A DNA stretch of 18,721 nucleotides from NCBI GenBank assembly GCA_903843315.1, contig CAIMPQ010000038.1:1-18721 (forward strand), read 5' to 3'. The notes under the pieces are model-generated. The model did no database searches. It was not told the origin of the DNA and worked only from the letters and a program-made list of their open reading frames with translations. Each line of letters begins with the position of its first letter. The stretch's first letter is position 1. The position numbers and the translations under genes are program-made. Positions 1-7,553 of this stretch are shown piece after piece. This DNA comes from an uncultured beta proteobacterium (GTDB taxonomy: Bacteria; Pseudomonadota; Gammaproteobacteria; Burkholderiales; Burkholderiaceae).

Positions 1-996
1 AGAATTAGCCTCTAACCATTCAATATAGCGACCTACGCCCTGCTCTACATTTAGGAAGGGTTCTGTGTAGCCTGCAGCACGGAGTTTCGTAAGATCTGCT
101 TGAGTAAAGCACTGATACTTACCTTTGAGCGCTTCCGGGAATGGAATGTACTCAATGGCTTTTTCTTTAACCAATTCTTGTAGGCTGGCAGGCGCTGCTT
201 TATCGAGCTTACGCATCGCGTTGGCCACTGCATGTGCCACATCATTAAATGGCTGAGCACGACCACTACCTAAGTTGAAGATACCGCTGATTTCTGGGTG
301 ATCTAAGAAAAATAGGTTTACTTTAACCACATCCTCTACCGAAACAAAGTCGCGACTTTGTTCTCCGGGACCATATCCACCATATTCACCAAATAACTTC
401 ACGTGACCATTGGCTTTGTATTGATGGTATTGGTGAAAGGCGACGGAAGCCATCCGGCCTTTATGTGATTCGCGTGGGCCATATACATTGAAATAGCGGA
501 AACCAACGACTTGTGCAGTATTTGCCTTTTCCGCAAAACGCTGACGCATCACTTGGTCAAATAGGAATTTAGAGTAGCCGTAAATGTTGAGTGGCTTCTC
601 ATGCTCACGACTCTCAACAAATACATCAGAACCACCATAGGTAGCTGCAGAAGACGCATAGAGAAGTTGTACTTTTTGAGCTGTGCAGATATCGAGTAAA
701 TCCATGGTGTAGCGATAGTTGTTCGCCATCATGAAAATCCCATCGGTCTCCATGGTATCGGAGCAAGCGCCTTCATGGAAAACTGCTTTTACTTTACCAA
801 ATCTGCCATTTCTGAAGGCTTGCAGAAATTCATCTTTATCAAGGTAGTCGCTAATGTCTAAGTCAGCAAGATTACGATATTTATCTGCAGGACGTAGATC
901 ATCCACAGCGATAATATTTTTCTCGCCGCGTGCATTTAGCGCTTGAACAATATTTGCGCCAATGAAACCAGCGGCACCCGTTACGATAATAGTCAC
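1..996 (-). CDS. hldD: ADP-L-glycero-D-manno-heptose 6-epimerase HldD (3' end cut by window edge)
   Basis: Converts ADP-D-glycero-D-manno-heptose to the L-glycero form used for the LPS inner core; a cytosolic, NADP-dependent short-chain dehydrogenase/reductase family epimerase. I translated 332 codons with no stop before the window edge. The N-terminal Rossmann motif GAAGFIG lies at residues 7-13, the catalytic serine region YASSAATYGG at 113-122 (S116), and the YxxxK pair is Y139/K143, nearly the same numbering as E. coli HldD (S116, Y140, K144). Family length is about 330 residues, so only the stop codon and perhaps a few residues are missing. The start is GTG at 996, giving MTIIVTGAAGFIG. 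It overlaps the stop of the upstream kinase gene as GTGA, which suggests translational coupling. No frameshift seen. Very sure of the family and function. Confidence 0.96.
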   Translation of the reverse strand, partial: MTIIVTGAAGFIGANIVQALNARGEKNIIAVDDLRPADKYRNLADLDISDYLDKDEFLQAFRNGRFGKVKAVFHEGACSDTMETDGIFMMANNYRYTMDLLDICTAQKVQLLYASSAATYGGSDVFVESREHEKPLNIYGYSKFLFDQVMRQRFAEKANTAQVVGFRYFNVYGPRESHKGRMASVAFHQYHQYKANGHVKLFGEYGGYGPGEQSRDFVSVEDVVKVNLFFLDHPEISGIFNLGSGRAQPFNDVAHAVANAMRKLDKAAPASLQELVKEKAIEYIPFPEALKGKYQCFTQADLTKLRAAGYTEPFLNVEQGVGRYIEWLEANS

Positions 997-1922
997 TGTA
1001 ATTCCTCTGAAGTAACAGTTGCGGTACCCAATTTACCAACCACAATCCCACCTGCACGGTTGGCAAGTGCCATTGCTTTTTCTAATGGCCATTTAGCAGC
1101 TAAAGCTACAGCCAAAGTCGCAATCACCGTATCACCAGCGCCCGATACATCAAATACTTCACGAGCCTGGGCTTTAACATGGCTTACGCCTGCTTCGGTA
1201 TATAGACTCATGCCCTCCTCTGAGCGAGTTAGCAGTAAGGCCTCTAGATTTAGTGATTGGCGAAGATCTTGAGCTTTCTTAGTTAGCTCTTCCTCACTAG
1301 TCCAGCTTCCAACTACTTGGCGTAGTTCGCTACGGTTAGGGGTTAAGACAGTGGCACCACGATATTTTTCATAGTCTTCACCCTTAGGGTCGACCAAGAT
1401 GACTTTGTTCTGCGCTCTTGCTTGTTCAATCATATGGGTTACTTGACCCAATGCTCCTTTGCCGTAATCAGACAGAATCACCACATCAGCATTACCAACC
1501 AATTTCTCAAAACGCTCTAACTTATGGGCCAGGGCTTTTTCACTGGGTGCCTCTTCGAAATCTAAGCGGATTAATTGTTGTTGGCGCGCAATCACGCGTA
1601 ACTTCACAATTGTCGGCGCATCAGCATCAATTTCTAATTGACTATCTACGCCGCCAAATTTCAGGAGCTCAACTACCCGTCTCCCTGGTTCATCGTTTCC
1701 AACAATACCTAAAATAGTTGTGTTAGCACCCAATGCAGCGACGTTCCGCGCAACGTTAGCTGCCCCGCCCAAGCGCTCATCAATCTTCCCAACTTGAACT
1801 ACTGGCACAGGAGCTTCTGGAGAAATTCGATTGGTATCACCAAACCAGTAGCGATCAAGCATGATATCGCCGACCACTAGTAAGCGGGTTTTAAAAAACT
1901 GGTCTCGGTTTGCTTTTTCCAT
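993..1922 (-). CDS. rfaE1: D-glycero-beta-D-manno-heptose-7-phosphate kinase (HldE kinase domain only)
   Basis: Phosphorylates D-glycero-D-manno-heptose 7-phosphate at C1, an early step towards ADP-heptose for LPS core. The 309-residue protein is a PfkB/ribokinase-fold kinase: an N-terminal substrate loop around VVGDIMLDRYWFGDTNRISP (17-36), GGAANVARN at 52-60, and the C-terminal anion-hole/catalytic signature DVSGAGDT at 258-265 with D264 as the expected base. In E. coli HldE carries an additional adenylyltransferase domain; here the protein ends after the kinase fold, so the adenylyltransferase (RfaE2/HldC) must be encoded elsewhere, as in many betaproteobacteria. The ATG start gives MEKANRDQF. 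It follows ugd by 20 bases and overlaps hldD by four bases, consistent with one transcript. Confidence 0.95.
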   Translation of the reverse strand: MEKANRDQFFKTRLLVVGDIMLDRYWFGDTNRISPEAPVPVVQVGKIDERLGGAANVARNVAALGANTTILGIVGNDEPGRRVVELLKFGGVDSQLEIDADAPTIVKLRVIARQQQLIRLDFEEAPSEKALAHKLERFEKLVGNADVVILSDYGKGALGQVTHMIEQARAQNKVILVDPKGEDYEKYRGATVLTPNRSELRQVVGSWTSEEELTKKAQDLRQSLNLEALLLTRSEEGMSLYTEAGVSHVKAQAREVFDVSGAGDTVIATLAVALAAKWPLEKAMALANRAGGIVVGKLGTATVTSEELQ

Positions 1923-1942
1923 AGGACTATTTTTAAATTGAT

Positions 1943-3307
1943 TTAATTATGTCGCCCAATACCGTAGTACTCAATACCTAATTCTTTCATAGATCCTGGC
2001 TCATAGAGATTACGACCATCAAAAATGATTGGATGGGTCAATTTTTGTACTACTTGATCAAAGTCGGGGCTACGGAACGCTTTCCACTCAGTCACAATCA
2101 CCAGGGCATCACATCCATTGAGGGCTGCCATAGGGTCATCAACCATGGATATCTTTTTAAAGCCTTCTGGGTTGGCTATAAAGTCCTGCTCAAGGCAGTG
2201 CTTTGCTTCAGGCATCGCCACAGGATCATGAGCAACTATGCTAGCGCCACGCTTCACGAGTTCCTGAATAATGACTCGGCTAGGGGCTTCACGCATATCG
2301 TCTGTATTGGGTTTAAATGCCAATCCCCAGAGCGCAAATTTCATATTAGATAAGTCTGCGCCAAAGCGTTTTTCAATCTTTTCTACTAAGGTGTATTTTT
2401 GTAATTCATTGACCGCTTCGACGGCATTCAAGATTTTCAAATCTCTGCCGTGTTCCAGAGCCGTTTTAGATAAAGCCGAAACATCCTTCGGAAAGCAAGA
2501 GCCACCATATCCTGTTCCTGGATATAGGAATCCAAAACCGATTCGAGAATCTGAACCAATCCCTTGACGAACAGCTTCAATGTCTGCACCAACCAAATCG
2601 GCAAGATTGGCAAGTTCATTCATAAAGGAGATGCGGGTTGCAAGCATGGCATTAGCTGCATACTTTGTTAACTCTGCACTTTTGACATCCATGTAATAAG
2701 TACGCTCATGGTGGCGATTAAAAGGCGTATAGAGCTTACGCATTTGCTCTTTAGCACGCAGACCTGCTGGCGTATTTTCTGTACCAATCACTATGCGATC
2801 AGGGCGCATAAAGTCTTCTACTGCGGCACCCTCTTTTAAGAACTCTGGATTAGAGACGACAGAACACAGGTCGGCAGGCAGGCCTCTTTTTTGGAGTTCA
2901 TCTGTAATAGCAGCAGATACCTTATCCGCAGTGCCTACCGGTACCGTAGATTTATCCACGATGACCTTAGGAGTGGATGCATAGCGGCCGATATTGCGGG
3001 CAGCAGCAACAACATACTGCAAATCCGCAGAGCCATCCTCATCTGGAGGAGTACCGACAGCAATAAATTGAATATCGCCATGGGCCACTGATGCAGCAAT
3101 ATCAGTAGAGAATTGCAAACGGCCAGCAGCACGATTGCGTTCGATCATTTCTTTTAGGCCTGGCTCGTAAATGGGAACGCCACCAGAATTGAGGATCTCA
3201 ATTTTCTTAGGGTCTAGGTCTAAACAAAACACATTGTTACCCTGCTCTGCAAGGCATGCGCCAGTCACTAAACCTACGTAGCCGCTGCCAATAATGGTGA
3301 CTTTCAA
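1943..3307 (-). CDS. ugd: UDP-glucose 6-dehydrogenase (TTG start)
   Basis: Oxidises UDP-glucose to UDP-glucuronate with two NAD+, feeding glucuronate or derived sugars into polysaccharides or LPS. The 454 residues show an N-terminal NAD-binding Rossmann segment GSGYVGLVTGACLA (7-20), VGTPPDEDG around 84-92, the central helix KSAELTKYAANAM (209-221), and the catalytic cysteine C271 in GYGGSCFPKD (266-275), followed by the C-terminal UDP-binding domain. The start codon is TTG. It is preceded by a GGAG Shine-Dalgarno five bases upstream, and an in-frame TAA lies five codons before it with no ATG or GTG between, so no better upstream start exists. The resulting N-terminus MKVTIIGSGYVG is the normal one for the family. 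It lies between lapB and rfaE1 in an envelope gene block. A GDP-mannose dehydrogenase is possible by fold, but the whole-length match favours UDP-glucose. Confidence 0.94.
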   Translation of the reverse strand: MKVTIIGSGYVGLVTGACLAEQGNNVFCLDLDPKKIEILNSGGVPIYEPGLKEMIERNRAAGRLQFSTDIAASVAHGDIQFIAVGTPPDEDGSADLQYVVAAARNIGRYASTPKVIVDKSTVPVGTADKVSAAITDELQKRGLPADLCSVVSNPEFLKEGAAVEDFMRPDRIVIGTENTPAGLRAKEQMRKLYTPFNRHHERTYYMDVKSAELTKYAANAMLATRISFMNELANLADLVGADIEAVRQGIGSDSRIGFGFLYPGTGYGGSCFPKDVSALSKTALEHGRDLKILNAVEAVNELQKYTLVEKIEKRFGADLSNMKFALWGLAFKPNTDDMREAPSRVIIQELVKRGASIVAHDPVAMPEAKHCLEQDFIANPEGFKKISMVDDPMAALNGCDALVIVTEWKAFRSPDFDQVVQKLTHPIIFDGRNLYEPGSMKELGIEYYGIGRHN

Positions 3308-3334
3308 TTTATCTCCAACTTATCTTTTATATCA

Positions 3335-3364
3335 ATCATCATTACACGATAACTTGATGACGAT
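3335..3364. repeat. Imperfect inverted repeat upstream of ugd
   Basis: The lapB-ugd gap contains arms ATCATCATTA (3335-3344) and TGATGACGAT (3355-3364), complementary at 8 of 10 positions, with a 10-base AT-rich centre. It lies about 28 bases upstream of the ugd start codon. A TATAAA hexamer sits between it and the Shine-Dalgarno on the minus strand. It could be an operator or simply chance in AT-rich sequence; nothing here decides this. Confidence 0.3.
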
Positions 3365-3373
3365 TTAAATCAT

Positions 3374-4585
3374 TTACATTGAGGGGCCGCTTGGTGCGAC
3401 TCCCTCACTTCTTCTGGGAGAGTATGCCTCCCAATGATTGCATCCAGGGCATTGCCAATAAAAACGGCGGGCTCGAAAGCCACAATTACCACAAGTATAT
3501 CGAGCCAAACTCGTAGTTCGTTGGCGCAAGAGAAGCAAAATCGATTGCAGCTCAGAAAGTCTTTCTGGATTAGCGCTACCCTCTTCCAAAGCCAGACGTG
3601 TTTCTGCCAACTTGGATAAGGCACTTAAGCTGGGGGAATGTTGCATTACATCAGCTAACATGACATTAGCCGCCTGTGGCCCACGAATTTTCATCACTTG
3701 CTTATGCACAATATCGAGTAACTCGCCAGATGCCTGGGTTGTCAACAAAGCACAGAGGCGATCCAATCCCTCATCTGATTTATTTACTGCAGCATGGGCC
3801 AGCATCCATCGATCAGCCAAAAGGTGCATATACGCAGGATGCGATGCGGCAATTAATGACCAGGCATCAATTGCTTGGGCTGGTCGCTCCATTGCCATTA
3901 AATAGTCACCCTGCAAAATTAAAGCGCGAGCATGGTTTGGAACTGCTTGTATAGCACATTGAATAGAGTGCTCTACCTCAGGTAAATCCTTGCGACGCAA
4001 AGCTTCTTGAGCAAGCTCACAATGAAATTGTGCAATCTCAGTGTGGTGGGACTTTCCTTGTAATATCTCGAGCTCATTGGCAGCAATAATTGCTTTTTTC
4101 CAGTCGCGTTCCACTTGGTACATTTCCAACAAACTTTCTTTAGCTGGAACTGCATACTTGCCTACACCCACACGATTCAAAGAGGCTTCGGCACGATCCA
4201 ACAATCCTGCACGCAAAAAGTCGCGACCTAATTCATAAGCAGCATGATCACGATCCCGCGACTTTAAATCATCACGATTCGCTAAGTGTTGATGCACCCG
4301 AATAGCACGCTCGGTTTCACCGCGACGACGGAATAAGTTACCCAATGAAAAATGGAGTTCAATCGTTTCTGGGTCTAGCTGCGCAATCTTAACGAGCGTC
4401 TCAATCGCTTGATCTGGCTGTTCGTTCAATAAGAGGCTTAAACCTTTAAATGTTGAACGCTGCTGCTGCATACGTTCACGCTCGTCCAGGCGATTTTCAA
4501 GACGCAAATCCCAACGGGATGCCAACCACCCGATGCCAAACATAACGGGGATCAGTAAAAGCCAAGATGTGGATATCTGAATCAT
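3374..4585 (-). CDS. lapB: Lipopolysaccharide assembly protein B (TPR protein with C-terminal zinc motif)
   Basis: LapB/YciM is an inner-membrane-anchored adaptor. In E. coli it works with FtsH and PbgA/YejM to control LpxC degradation and so LPS synthesis. The 403-residue protein has a hydrophobic N-terminal anchor (about residues 7-22, ISTSWLLLIPVMFGIGW), then a basic stretch and a run of helical TPR-like repeats (about 45-340), and a C-terminal rubredoxin-like metal site formed by C365, C368, C379 and C382 (CGNC and CPGC). This architecture and the length match LapB. It follows ihfB after 60 bases, where lapA is often found, and precedes ugd, rfaE1 and hldD, so an LPS-related role fits. 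No strong Shine-Dalgarno is visible before the ATG. Confidence 0.94.
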   Translation of the reverse strand: MIQISTSWLLLIPVMFGIGWLASRWDLRLENRLDERERMQQQRSTFKGLSLLLNEQPDQAIETLVKIAQLDPETIELHFSLGNLFRRRGETERAIRVHQHLANRDDLKSRDRDHAAYELGRDFLRAGLLDRAEASLNRVGVGKYAVPAKESLLEMYQVERDWKKAIIAANELEILQGKSHHTEIAQFHCELAQEALRRKDLPEVEHSIQCAIQAVPNHARALILQGDYLMAMERPAQAIDAWSLIAASHPAYMHLLADRWMLAHAAVNKSDEGLDRLCALLTTQASGELLDIVHKQVMKIRGPQAANVMLADVMQHSPSLSALSKLAETRLALEEGSANPERLSELQSILLLLRQRTTSLARYTCGNCGFRARRFYWQCPGCNHWEAYSPRRSEGVAPSGPSM

Positions 4586-4601
4586 GGCGTACAGAATCTA
4601 A

Positions 4602-4628
4602 ATAAAAAAATGGCCCGAATGGACCACT
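4602..4628 (-). terminator. Probable rho-independent terminator after ihfB
   Basis: On the minus strand TGGTCC (4626-4621), loop ATTC, GGGCCA (4616-4611), then seven T (4610-4604). The six-base stem contains one G-U pair and can extend by two further pairs, one of them also a wobble. It sits between the ihfB stop and the lapB ATG, so it is probably a partial terminator or attenuator inside the operon, or it separates two transcripts. Confidence 0.6.
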
Positions 4629-4645
4629 GGGGATGAGCCTGAATA

Positions 4646-4990
4646 CTAGGCACCAGAACCCTCTTTGGGGCCCGCCTGCTTCAATGGCTTGTAATCCACT
4701 CGCTCACGCAATTCTTTGCCGGGTTTAAAGTGGGGAACCCGTTTTTCTGGAATCAATACCTTTTCACCAGACTTCGGATTGCGACCGGTGCGTGCAGGAC
4801 GATGATGAAGTACAAAACTTCCCACGCCGCGCAACTCGATACGCTTACCCTCGGCTAATGCCTGAGTCATTGTGTCCAACAAAGTTTTTACCGCCAACTC
4901 CACGTCCCTAGGCAGAAGCTGCGGAAACTGTTCCGCAAGACTCTCCACTAGTTCGGAGCGGGTGATTGCTTGTTGCTCTTGATCTGTCAT
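4646..4990 (-). CDS. ihfB: Integration host factor subunit beta
   Basis: With IhfA forms the IHF heterodimer that binds and sharply bends DNA at specific sites. It is a 114-residue HU/IHF family protein with an N-terminal helical dimerisation region (about 8-50), the RGVGSF turn at 54-59, and the DNA-binding arm containing GRNPKSGEKV (69-78) in which P72 is the expected intercalating proline. The C-terminal tail (about residues 100-114, ending KEGSGA) is longer than in E. coli and is low in complexity. The rpsA-ihfB order is conserved in proteobacteria and favours the beta subunit over HU or IhfA. The start ATG follows the rpsA terminator by about 11 bases and lacks an obvious Shine-Dalgarno. 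Confidence 0.96.
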   Translation of the reverse strand: MTDQEQQAITRSELVESLAEQFPQLLPRDVELAVKTLLDTMTQALAEGKRIELRGVGSFVLHHRPARTGRNPKSGEKVLIPEKRVPHFKPGKELRERVDYKPLKQAGPKEGSGA

Positions 4991-5001
4991 GATCTATCAA
5001 T

Positions 5002-5034
5002 AAAAAACCGCCGCTCCCCAAGTGGAAAGCGGCG
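5002..5034 (-). terminator. Rho-independent terminator after rpsA
   Basis: On the minus strand CGCCGCT (5034-5028), a 12-base loop, AGCGGCG (5015-5009), one G, then six T (5007-5002). The seven-base stem is perfect. It lies eight bases after the rpsA stop and ends about a dozen bases before the ihfB start, so it should limit read-through from the highly expressed S1 gene into ihfB. Confidence 0.85.
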
Positions 5035-5042
5035 ATATTGAT

Positions 5043-6716
5043 TTAGCCTTGATTGTCCATTTTTGCTTTTAACAAAGCACCCAAATTGGTAGTGCCAGAC
5101 TGCGCATCACCCTGGAGCTTGCTCATTGCATCTTGTTGATCGGAGCTGTCTTTTGCTTTAATTGAAAGATTGATTGCACGTGACTTACGATCAATATTGA
5201 TGATCATTGCAGTAACGCTATCGCCTTCTTTCAATACATTGCGTGCATCTTCAACGCGATCTGTTGAGATCTCCGAAGCGCGCAAGTAAGCTTCAACTTC
5301 ATCCGCCAAGTGAATCGTAGCGCCCTTAGCATCCACACTCTTCACAGTACCAGTAACCAGGCTACCCTTGTCGCTTACTGATGTGTAGTTATTGAATGGG
5401 TCGCCAGACAATTGCTTGATACCAAGAGAGATACGCTCTTTCTCAACATCAATTGCCAAAACGGTAGCTTCAACTTCATCACCTTTTTTATATTTCTTAA
5501 CAGCCTCTTCTCCTGGCTCATTCCATGAAAGGTCTGAGAGGTGAACTAAACCGTCGATACCGCCAGGCAAGCCAATGAACACACCAAAGTCGGTAATAGA
5601 CTTGATTGCGCCAGAAAGTTTGTCGCCTTTTTGTTGTGAACGTGAAAACTCTTCCCATGGATTTGCTTTGCACTGCTTGATGCCCAAGCTAATACGACGC
5701 TTGTCTTCATCAATATCCAAAACCATGACTTCAACTTCAGTTCCCAATGCAGTTGCCTTGCTTGGAGCAACGTTCTTGTTGGTCCAGTCCATTTCGGAAA
5801 CGTGTACCAAACCTTCGATACCTGACTCGATTTCAACGAATGCGCCGTAGTCAGTCAAGTTGGTTACCTTGCCGAATAAACGGGTGTTCGGTGGGTAACG
5901 ACGTGCGATACCAACCCATGGATCATCACCAAGCTGCTTCACACCGAGTGAAACACGGTTCTTCTCTTGATCGAACTTCAAAATCTTCGCGGTAACTTCT
6001 TGACCAACAGTCAACATCTCGCTTGGGTGACGCACACGACGCCATGCCAAATCGGTAATGTGTAAGAGACCATCGATACCGCCGAGGTCAACGAACGCAC
6101 CGTAATCAGTAATGTTCTTAACGAGGCCAGTAACTACTGCGCCTTCTTTAAGGTTAGACATCAACTTAGCACGCTCTTCACCTTGGCTAGCTTCAACAAC
6201 CGCACGACGTGACAACACTACGTTGTTACGCTTACGGTCAAGCTTGATAACCTTGAACTCCATAGTCTTACCTTCGTAAGGACTAGTGTCTTTAATTGGA
6301 CGTGTATCAACAAGTGATCCAGGCAAGAATGCGCGGATACCGTTGACCATTACAGTCAAGCCACCTTTAACCTTACCAGTAACAGTACCGGTAACGATCT
6401 CAGCTTGCTCGAGTGCTTTTTCCAAGTTCATCCATGATGCCAGGCGCTTAGCCTTGTCACGGGAGAGGATGGTGTCGCCATAGCCGTTTTCGAGGGCGTC
6501 GATAGCAACTGAAACGAAATCGCCAGGAGCTACTTCAATCTCGCCAGCGTCGTTATGGAATTCTTCAACAGGAATAAACGCTTCAGACTTTAAGCCAGCG
6601 TTAACAACGACGAAGTTATGGTCGATGCGAAGGACTTCAGCCGAAATAACTTGGCCGGTCTTCATATTCGAGCGGGTTAATGATTCTTCAAATAATTCTG
6701 CAAATGATTCAGACAT
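5043..6716 (-). CDS. rpsA: 30S ribosomal protein S1
   Basis: S1 binds mRNA and unwinds structured leaders on the 30S subunit. The 557-residue protein, the usual size, contains six S1/OB-fold repeats at about 20-87, 105-171, 192-260, 277-347, 364-434 and 451-520. Repeats 3 to 5 carry the clearest RNA-binding signatures, such as DYGAFVDLGGIDGLLH (204-219), DYGAFVEIESGIEGLVH (289-305) and DFGVFIGLPGGIDGLVH (376-392). Repeats 1 and 2 are the divergent ribosome-docking type. The C-terminus (521-557) is a polar tail rich in S, Q and D. The ATG is preceded by CACAAAGTGAATACAC with no proper Shine-Dalgarno, as known for E. coli rpsA, which is autoregulated. The gene sits between cmk and ihfB, a conserved order. 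Confidence 0.98.
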   Translation of the reverse strand: MSESFAELFEESLTRSNMKTGQVISAEVLRIDHNFVVVNAGLKSEAFIPVEEFHNDAGEIEVAPGDFVSVAIDALENGYGDTILSRDKAKRLASWMNLEKALEQAEIVTGTVTGKVKGGLTVMVNGIRAFLPGSLVDTRPIKDTSPYEGKTMEFKVIKLDRKRNNVVLSRRAVVEASQGEERAKLMSNLKEGAVVTGLVKNITDYGAFVDLGGIDGLLHITDLAWRRVRHPSEMLTVGQEVTAKILKFDQEKNRVSLGVKQLGDDPWVGIARRYPPNTRLFGKVTNLTDYGAFVEIESGIEGLVHVSEMDWTNKNVAPSKATALGTEVEVMVLDIDEDKRRISLGIKQCKANPWEEFSRSQQKGDKLSGAIKSITDFGVFIGLPGGIDGLVHLSDLSWNEPGEEAVKKYKKGDEVEATVLAIDVEKERISLGIKQLSGDPFNNYTSVSDKGSLVTGTVKSVDAKGATIHLADEVEAYLRASEISTDRVEDARNVLKEGDSVTAMIINIDRKSRAINLSIKAKDSSDQQDAMSKLQGDAQSGTTNLGALLKAKMDNQG

Positions 6717-6875
6717 GTGTATTCACTTTGTGCCGTCAGAAGGCCCGACGGGTTAGATTAAAAAAGCCTTAAAGAAACACGCTAATGAAATGATCGCGTT
6801 GTGGAGTTTCTCAAGACACCAAAACTACTGCTTACTACTCACTACTATTGCTACTTATAAAAACTACTTACAAAA
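6717..6875 (-). promoter_or_regulatory. rpsA leader region with hairpin, probable site of promoter and S1 autoregulation
   Basis: The cmk-rpsA gap is 159 bases, the longest on the minus strand of this window. Close to the ATG the minus strand can form a hairpin CCGTC (6751-6747), nine-base loop, GACGG (6737-6733), followed by an AU-rich stretch and no Shine-Dalgarno. In gammaproteobacteria the rpsA leader is a set of hairpins separated by AU-rich, SD-less spacers that S1 itself recognises, so an analogous role is inferred here. I could not pick out a convincing -35/-10 pair; a promoter in this gap or inside cmk is expected from other species. Confidence 0.45.
6824..6870. repeat. TAGTAG/ACTACT-rich degenerate repeat tract
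   Basis: Directly after the cmk stop, the plus strand holds about seven ACTAC/CTACT-like units within 47 bases (ACTACTGCTTACTACTCACT and onward to ACTACTTAC at 6862-6870); the minus strand therefore reads as repeated GTAG/TAGTAG. The 8-mer GTAGTTTT occurs near each end on the minus strand. It resembles a decayed short tandem repeat. No protein-binding motif I know explains it. Confidence 0.55.
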
Positions 6876-7538
6876 CTAAGCAGCCGTCGATTGATACCAA
6901 TCTAAAACCGTCTTAACTGCTTGATCTATCGATAAATCTGATGTTTCTAGCACTTTTGCTCCATCTGCAACTAAGAGGGGCGCGGTGCCTCGACTACTGT
7001 CTCTGGCGTCTCGCTCCTGCAAATCCTGCAGTAAGTCGGAAAGTTTAGCAGAAATTCCCTTAGCTATCAATTGCTTATAGCGACGATCCGCTCTAGCGGC
7101 AGCCGTTGCTGTCAAGAAAACCTTCAAAACTGCGTCCGGGAAGATAACACTGGCCATGTCCCGGCCATCAGCCACCAGGCCCGGAGACTGCCTAAAACTG
7201 CGCTGAAGCCCCACTAAAGCAGATCTCACCTCTGGATGAACTGCCAGACCAGAAGCTCTTAAACCCATGTTTTCAGTCCGAATTGCCTCTGTGACATCTT
7301 CCCCATCCAGAAAAACTTGGCTATTTTTGAATGAAATCAACAATTTAGGGACTAAAAGACCTAATTCTGGGCCATTTTTGACATCAATTCCGCATTTTTC
7401 GCTAGCAAGAGCCACCAAGCGATAGAGCGCCCCACTATCCAAATAATGAAAGCCTAATTTTTCTGCGACTAAGGAGGCGACCGTCCCCTTACCTGAAGCA
7501 GTTGGTCCATCAATGGCGATGACAGGAAATGAGCTCAT
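6876..7538 (-). CDS. cmk: Cytidylate kinase
   Basis: Phosphorylates CMP and dCMP to the diphosphates using ATP; cytosolic. The 220 residues show the P-loop GPTASGKGT (11-19), the nucleotide-monophosphate region YLDSGALYR (32-40), VADGRDM (122-128) and the lid RDARDSSR (176-183), all in the spacing of bacterial Cmk. The GRD motif continues as MASVIFPDA rather than the common GTVVFPDA, a mild substitution outside the catalytic residues. It begins 15 bases after aroA and ends with TAG. The aroA-cmk-rpsA order is the one known from Pseudomonas and many betaproteobacteria. Confidence 0.97.
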   Translation of the reverse strand: MSSFPVIAIDGPTASGKGTVASLVAEKLGFHYLDSGALYRLVALASEKCGIDVKNGPELGLLVPKLLISFKNSQVFLDGEDVTEAIRTENMGLRASGLAVHPEVRSALVGLQRSFRQSPGLVADGRDMASVIFPDAVLKVFLTATAAARADRRYKQLIAKGISAKLSDLLQDLQERDARDSSRGTAPLLVADGAKVLETSDLSIDQAVKTVLDWYQSTAA

Positions 7539-7553
7539 GAAGTGGCTGGTAAG

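Noticed and set aside
1..996. hldD as a truncated pseudogene
   Set aside because: The frame is open and reaches normal family length at the window edge; the missing end is due to the window only.
3612..3954. Open frames opposite lapB
   Set aside because: Antisense shadows of the TPR region with no family resemblance.
5043..6716. Internal repeats of rpsA as a novel repeat
   Set aside because: They are the six S1 domains normal for this protein.
6824..6870. ACTACT tract as a CRISPR-like array
   Set aside because: Units are only a few bases long, degenerate and without unique spacers.
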